The notes beneath the pieces were generated by a model, which was not told the origin of the DNA, did no database searches, and saw only the letters and a program-made list of their open reading frames with translations. From DASUSH01 sp036375215 (GTDB taxonomy: Bacteria > Actinomycetota > Thermoleophilia > Solirubrobacterales > 70-9): a stretch of 24,317 nt of DNA. The stretch lies in assembly GCA_036375215.1 (NCBI GenBank), contig DASUSH010000063.1, forward strand, positions 1-24,317, given 5' to 3'. Below, piece by piece: positions 20,402-24,317 of the stretch (positions within the stretch are counted from its first letter, which is position 1; each line of letters begins with the position of its first letter). Made by a program: the position numbers and the translations under genes.

Positions 20402-21892
20402 TCAGGCCCAGGCGACCGCGCCACCGCGCCTCGCGTCCCCGCCCCCCTCGAGCCGGCCCGACCCCGGGTCGCGCTGGACGGCGTGGACGCCGCCGAAGAA
20501 CACGTTGTGGTCTGGCCAGCGGGCGATCTCGAGCCCGCCGCGGGCCAGGCGGGCGAGCGCGGCCTCGTCGACGCCGGGCTCGGCGTGGACGATCCCCGAC
20601 TCGAAGTGCACCCGCGGGGCGTCGACCGCCTCCTGCGCGCCGAGGCCGCGGTCGAGCATGCCGAGCAGGGCCTGCGTGATCGCCGAGCGGATCCGGTTCG
20701 AGCCGCCGCTGCCGAGGCCGACCTCGAGCTCGCCGTCGCGCAGGGCGACGGTCGGCGACATCATCGACGGCATCCGCGCGCCGGTCGGCAGCCGGTGGAA
20801 GCCGTGCGGGTTCAGGTCCTGCTCGCCCAGCATGTTGTTCACGTGGACGCCGGTGCCGGGGACGATCAACCCCGACCCGGTCCCGTTCGAGCAGGTGACG
20901 CTCGCGCAGCGGCCGTCGCCGTCCACCGTCGTGATGTGCGTGGTCGAGCCGAGCCGATCGGCGAGGAAGCGGTTCGCGAACCCGTCTTCGTAGAGCCCGT
21001 CGAGGAACTCCGCCGTGCGCTCCTCCTGGGCGGCGATCATCGTCTCGACGACCTGCTCGACGCCGATCCGGTCGACCCGGTCGAGCCGGGAGAGCGCGAG
21101 CGCGATCAGGACGCCGCCCGACGAGGGCGGCGGGTTGGTGAGCAGCTCGCGGCCCCGGAAGCGGCCGCGCACCGGCTCGCGCGAGATCGGCTCGTAGGTC
21201 TCGAGATCGGCGAAGGTGAGGGTGCCGCCACGGTCCGTGACCCAGTCGGCGATCGCGTGCGCGACCTCGCCGCTGTAGAAGGGCTCGCAGCCCTCGGCGG
21301 CGTAGCGCTCCAGCGCGTCCGCGAGCTCGGGGATCCGGAGCACCTCGCCCTCGCGCAGCAGCCTCCCGTCGGGCGCGTAGATCGCCCGGCCCTCCGCGGC
21401 GTGGCAGAGGATCGGCTCGAGGATCGCCAGGAAGTACGCCTGCTGCGTGGTCAGCCGGACGCCGTCGCGGGCGGCGCGGACGCCGGCGCCGACGAGCTCG
21501 GAGAGCGGCGCCGAGCCGAACAGCTCGAGCGCGCGCTCCAGCCCCGCGGGGGTGCCGGGGACGCCGCAGGAGGCGGCGCCGATGTGGAAGATCTGGGGCT
21601 GGTCCGAGGTGAAGTAGACCGGCGCGGCGACGAGCTCTGCGCCGCGCTCCACCCCGCCCCGCCCAGGGACCTCGACGAAGAAGTCGAGCAGGACCGGGTC
21701 GCCCATCCCCGGGTCGTGGACCAGCATGTAGCCGCCGGCGCCGAGGCCGGTGAGGGGGCTCTCGGCGGTGAACGAGGCGAGCACGGCCGCGACCGCGGCG
21801 TCGACCGCGTTGCCGCCCTCCCGCAGGATCTCCACGCCTGCCTCCGCGGTCACGGGATGCCCCGCCGCAACGCAGCCCCGAGTGCCCGTCAT
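20402..21892 (-). CDS. Gamma-glutamyltransferase family (Ntn hydrolase)
   Basis: This 496-residue self-processing Ntn hydrolase is related to GGT, which hydrolyses or transfers the gamma-glutamyl group of glutathione-like peptides. The N-terminal signature HPVTAEAGVEILREGGNAVDAAVAA is clear. The predicted cleavage and catalytic residue is Thr317 in GSTTHITTVDGDG, which would leave a small subunit of about 180 residues containing LGSGGSNRI for substrate binding. Unlike secreted E. coli GGT there is no signal peptide, so the enzyme appears cytosolic, and the large subunit is somewhat short. Actinobacteria mostly use mycothiol rather than glutathione, so the substrate may be a gamma-glutamyl or acyl compound, including cephalosporin-acylase-like ones. 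ATG 21892 lies seven bases after a TAGGCT box. Confidence 0.9.
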   Translation of the reverse strand: MTGTRGCVAAGHPVTAEAGVEILREGGNAVDAAVAAVLASFTAESPLTGLGAGGYMLVHDPGMGDPVLLDFFVEVPGRGGVERGAELVAAPVYFTSDQPQIFHIGAASCGVPGTPAGLERALELFGSAPLSELVGAGVRAARDGVRLTTQQAYFLAILEPILCHAAEGRAIYAPDGRLLREGEVLRIPELADALERYAAEGCEPFYSGEVAHAIADWVTDRGGTLTFADLETYEPISREPVRGRFRGRELLTNPPPSSGGVLIALALSRLDRVDRIGVEQVVETMIAAQEERTAEFLDGLYEDGFANRFLADRLGSTTHITTVDGDGRCASVTCSNGTGSGLIVPGTGVHVNNMLGEQDLNPHGFHRLPTGARMPSMMSPTVALRDGELEVGLGSGGSNRIRSAITQALLGMLDRGLGAQEAVDAPRVHFESGIVHAEPGVDEAALARLARGGLEIARWPDHNVFFGGVHAVQRDPGSGRLEGGGDARRGGAVAWA

Positions 21893-21899
21893 CGCCGCG

Positions 21900-21905
21900 A
21901 GCCTA
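21900..21905 (-). promoter_or_regulatory. -10-like box for gamma-glutamyltransferase
   Basis: TAGGCT (minus strand, 21905-21900) ends seven bases before the ATG at 21892. It is the same hexamer and spacing as before the first leader ORF at 5317. No Shine-Dalgarno is present, so leaderless translation is likely. Confidence 0.4.
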
Positions 21906-21935
21906 CGGGGTGAGGCGGCCGGTGCACGTGATGCT

Positions 21936-22014
21936 CTGACCCTTTGGGGTCAGACCCCTCGGGTGGCAGGTCGGCCTGACCCTTTGGGGTCAGACCCCTC
22001 GGGTGGCAGGTCGG
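21936..22014. repeat. Two tandem 40-bp hairpin repeats after ftsZ
   Basis: A 39-bp sequence occurs twice with period 40 (21936-21974 and 21976-22014) without mismatch. Each copy can fold two ways: CTGACCC-TTTG-GGGTCAG, or GGGGT-CAG-ACCCC using the same GGGGT. The repeats lie between the ftsZ stop and the gamma-glutamyltransferase promoter. They may end ftsZ transcription, though there is no T-tract, or belong to a dispersed REP-like family. Confidence 0.9.
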
Positions 22015-22020
22015 TCGCCC

Positions 22021-23538
22021 CTACTGCGACGGGATGAACTCGGGCACGTCGATGTTCAGGTCGCGGGGGCGGCCCTCGCGATCCTTCGTGCCCGAGCCGG
22101 GCTGGCGCTCGGTGTGGCTGCGGCGGCCGGAGGGCCGGACGATGTCGCGGTCGAGGCCCTTGGAGCTGCCGTCGCGGCGACGGCCCTGGCGGTCGAAGCG
22201 GGTCGCGATCACCGTCACCCAGACCTGCTCGGAGAGGTCGTCGTCGACGTTCGCGCCGAAGATGATGTTGGCGTCCGGGTGGGCGGCCTCCTGGACCACC
22301 CGCGCGGCCTCGGAGACCTCGATCAGGGAGAGGTCGGGGCCGCCGGTGATCGAGAGCAGGATCGAGCGGGCGCCGTCGACGGAGGTCTCGAGGAGCGGCG
22401 AGGAGACGGCGCGCTCCGCGGCGAAGACGGCGCGGTTGTCGCCCGTGCCCATGCCGATGCCGAGCAGGGCCTGGCCGGCGTCGCGCATCGTCGTGCGCAC
22501 GTCGGCGAAGTCGAGGTTGATCAGGCCGGGCAGCGTGACGAGCTCGGCGACGCCCTGGACACCCTGGCGGAGGACGTCGTCGGCGACCCGGAACGCCTCG
22601 ATCATCGAGGTGTTGCGCGCGAGCACCGAGAGCAGCCGCTCGTTCGGGATCACGATCAGCGTGTCGACCTCGGAGGCGAGCGCCTCGATCCCGTCGTCGG
22701 CCTGCTTCGAGCGGCGCGTGCCCTCGAAGCCGAAGGGCTTGGTGACGATACCGACGGTGAGCGCGCCGACGTCGCGGGCGAGGCGCGCGATCACGGGCGC
22801 CGCGCCGGTGCCGGTGCCGCCGCCGGCGCCGGCGGCGACGAAGACGAGGTCGGAGCCCTTGAGCAGGCGCTTGATCCGGTCCTGCTCCTCGAACGCGGCC
22901 TTGAAGCCGAGCGAGGGGTCGGAACCGGAGCCGAGGCCACGGGTCAGCTGGTTGCCGATGTGGACCGTGACGTCCGCGGTCGTCTGCTGCAGCGACTGCA
23001 GGTCGGTGTTGACGGCGAGGTACTCGATCCCGGGGATCTCAGCCTCGATCATGCGGTTGATCGCGTTGACGCCGGCGCCGCCGACGCCGACCACGCGGAT
23101 CGTCGGCATCGCGATCGACGGCGTGTCCATCGCGGAGCGCCGCGGCTGCTCGCGGCCGTACATCGGGCCATCGGGCTCGTCGGCCTGCGGCTGGTGGGAG
23201 AAGACGGTGCGCAGGCGCTCCTTCGCCTCGGGGGGCTCGTAAGCGGGCTCCTCGGGATCGGTCCGGTAGGCGGCGACGTCGCCGAGCTCGGGCTCGGGCT
23301 CGCGCGGCGGGGCCGGCGGATCGTCGGCGATGATCGTCTCGGCCTCGGGCCGGGCGGGCCGCTCGGGCCGGGCCGGCGGCTCGGGCGGGTCGGCGATCTC
23401 GCCCTCGTAGTCGAAGACCTCGTCGCCCGCATCCTCGGAGTGCTGCCCGGTCTCCTCCTCGGGCTCGGGCTCGGTGGAGCGGAAGAGGTCGGCCAGCGGC
23501 CCCTCCCTCATGCTCGCGCGCTTATTTCGACGAGCCAT
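22021..23538 (-). CDS. ftsZ: Cell-division GTPase FtsZ with long N-terminal extension
   Basis: This is a 505-residue FtsZ, the tubulin-like GTPase of the division ring; most FtsZ proteins have 350-400 residues. The core runs from about residue 145 (IRVVGVGGAGVNAINRMIE) to 455 and contains the GTP loop GGGTGTG (239-245) and the T7 loop NLDFADV, with Asn341, Asp343 and Asp346 needed for hydrolysis. A basic, disordered linker leads to the C-terminal peptide NIDVPEFIP that binds partner proteins. The first 144 residues are unusual: acidic, proline-rich and apparently disordered, with PPEPPARPERPARPE-like stretches. ATG 23538 has GAGG nine bases upstream and overlaps the parA stop by 17 bp. A downstream ATG at 23511 is an alternative start and would still leave about 135 extra residues. 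Confidence 0.96.
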   Translation of the reverse strand: MARRNKRASMREGPLADLFRSTEPEPEEETGQHSEDAGDEVFDYEGEIADPPEPPARPERPARPEAETIIADDPPAPPREPEPELGDVAAYRTDPEEPAYEPPEAKERLRTVFSHQPQADEPDGPMYGREQPRRSAMDTPSIAMPTIRVVGVGGAGVNAINRMIEAEIPGIEYLAVNTDLQSLQQTTADVTVHIGNQLTRGLGSGSDPSLGFKAAFEEQDRIKRLLKGSDLVFVAAGAGGGTGTGAAPVIARLARDVGALTVGIVTKPFGFEGTRRSKQADDGIEALASEVDTLIVIPNERLLSVLARNTSMIEAFRVADDVLRQGVQGVAELVTLPGLINLDFADVRTTMRDAGQALLGIGMGTGDNRAVFAAERAVSSPLLETSVDGARSILLSITGGPDLSLIEVSEAARVVQEAAHPDANIIFGANVDDDLSEQVWVTVIATRFDRQGRRRDGSSKGLDRDIVRPSGRRSHTERQPGSGTKDREGRPRDLNIDVPEFIPSQ

Positions 23539-24283
23539 GTGTCAATACCTCTTCGGCAAGATCGCGGTAATACGAAGCCGCATTGCCATTGGGATCGTAC
23601 TTCAGCACGCTGCTGCCGCGGACGGGCGCCTCGGCGAACTTGACCGCCTTGCGGATCCGCGACTTGAAGACCAGGTCGCCGAAGTTCTCCTCGAGGATCT
23701 CGACGGCCTCCTTGGCGTGCACGGTGCGCGAGTCCAGCATCGTCGGCAGGATGCCCTCGATCTCGACCCCGGGGTTGAGGTTCTCCTGGATCATCTCGAG
23801 CGTGTTCTGGAGCTGGACCAGGCCGCGCATCGAGAGGTACTCGCACTGGACCGGGACGATCACCTTGTTCGCCGCGGTCAGCGCGTTGATCGTCAGCAGG
23901 CCCAGGCTCGGCGGCGTGTCGATGCAGACGAAGTCATAGTCGCCGGAGACCTCTTTCAGCGCTTTCTCCAGCGAGCGCTCGCGGCCGATCTTGGTGCTCA
24001 TCGCGATCTCGGCGCCGGCCAGGTCGATCGAGGCGACCGCGATGTCGATCTCCCGCTTGACGATGATCTCGGAGATCGGCATGTCGTTGACGAGCACGTC
24101 GTAAAGGCTCTTCTCGACCTTGTCGGGATCGATCCCCTGGCTCATCGTCAGGTTCCCCTGCGGGTCGAGGTCGATGCAGAGCACGCGGTGGCCGGACTCG
24201 GCGAAGGCGACGGCCAGGTTCAGGGTGGTGGTCGTCTTGGCGACGCCGCCCTTCTGATTGGTGAAGGCGATGACCTTGGCCAT
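23522..24283 (-). CDS. parA: ParA/Soj-family chromosome-partitioning ATPase
   Basis: This 253-residue Walker-type ATPase of the ParA/MinD superfamily has the deviant P-loop KGGVAKTTT (residues 11-19), CIDLDPQGN (Walker A', 36-44), FVCIDTPPSLG (Walker B region) and a C-terminal SSVLKYDPNGNAASYYRDLAEEVL helix typical of Soj-like proteins. It binds DNA non-specifically as an ATP dimer and positions chromosomes or division proteins. No parB follows; the next gene, overlapping by 17 bp, is ftsZ, so this copy may act in division-site placement as MipZ or MinD do. Its 3' end uses less GC-rich codons than its neighbours. A small dyad, GGCGT-N6-ACGCC (24291-24306), lies just upstream of the ATG at 24283. 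Confidence 0.93.
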   Translation of the reverse strand: MAKVIAFTNQKGGVAKTTTTLNLAVAFAESGHRVLCIDLDPQGNLTMSQGIDPDKVEKSLYDVLVNDMPISEIIVKREIDIAVASIDLAGAEIAMSTKIGRERSLEKALKEVSGDYDFVCIDTPPSLGLLTINALTAANKVIVPVQCEYLSMRGLVQLQNTLEMIQENLNPGVEIEGILPTMLDSRTVHAKEAVEILEENFGDLVFKSRIRKAVKFAEAPVRGSSVLKYDPNGNAASYYRDLAEEVLTHGSSK

Positions 24284-24317
24284 TACGAAGGGCGTATTCG
24301 CACGCCTTGGGCGGAAT

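Noticed and set aside
24291..24306. GGCGT-N6-ACGCC dyad upstream of parA as a parS site
   Set aside because: It lacks the parS consensus (TGTTTCACGTGAAACA-like) and has only 5-bp arms.
1..24317. CRISPR arrays, tRNA/rRNA genes, insertion sequences, prophage
   Set aside because: No spaced direct-repeat array, cloverleaf, transposase or phage gene was seen. The only direct repeats found are the 59-bp and 40-bp tandem pairs and the related hxlR dyads.

Overview
The window is very GC-rich, densely coded DNA from a high-GC Gram-positive bacterium. Several traits point to the Actinobacteriota, most likely the Thermoleophilia (Solirubrobacterales-like): glycan genes in the mycobacterial Rv3030-Rv3031-Rv3032 order, a DipZ-type CcdA/thioredoxin fusion, an Rv1264-type adenylate cyclase, many starts that look leaderless, and an RTX protein with a basic Ig-like tail. 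The taxon is an inference. I see no tRNA, rRNA, CRISPR array, transposase or phage gene.

Layout. (1) 1-3554: the end of a leucyl aminopeptidase, then a lipid-catabolism block. A PaaI-type thioesterase is coupled to a 45-residue peptide. Both are divergent from an HxlR regulator that is followed by an acyl-CoA dehydrogenase. Two copies of a GTTGC-N5-GMAAC dyad lie in the divergent promoter. (2) 3555-5289: a stretch with one weak small ORF, then a PRC-barrel protein overlapping the MeaB GTPase of methylmalonyl-CoA mutase. (3) 5290-11239: a glycan block. It has a hexapeptide acyltransferase preceded by two exact tandem copies of an 18-codon leader ORF, a secreted RTX protein, and a GT4 glycosyltransferase / GH57 branching enzyme / methyltransferase operon. 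These gene classes match the mycobacterial methylglucose lipopolysaccharide (MGLP) locus. (4) 11240-17239: a 29-bp palindrome with mirror-placed -10 boxes separates that operon from a second methyltransferase and a small catalase. A redox cluster follows: a CC-motif small protein, a MerR-family regulator over a SoxR-type box, DipZ, and a flavin amine oxidase. (5) 17236-21892: an Rv1264-type adenylate cyclase, a Lon-N-domain protein, a membrane protein with an internal duplication, and gamma-glutamyltransferase. (6) 21893-24283: a tandem 40-bp hairpin repeat, then a ParA-FtsZ operon in which FtsZ carries a disordered N-terminal extension of about 144 residues.

Across the window, many starts have a TANNNT or GAGAAT box 6-10 nt upstream and no Shine-Dalgarno sequence, so leaderless translation is probably common here. 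The observations I would check first are the MGLP-like locus, the duplicated leader ORF, the symmetric palindromic promoter, the SoxR box read by a regulator lacking one cluster cysteine, and the extended FtsZ.
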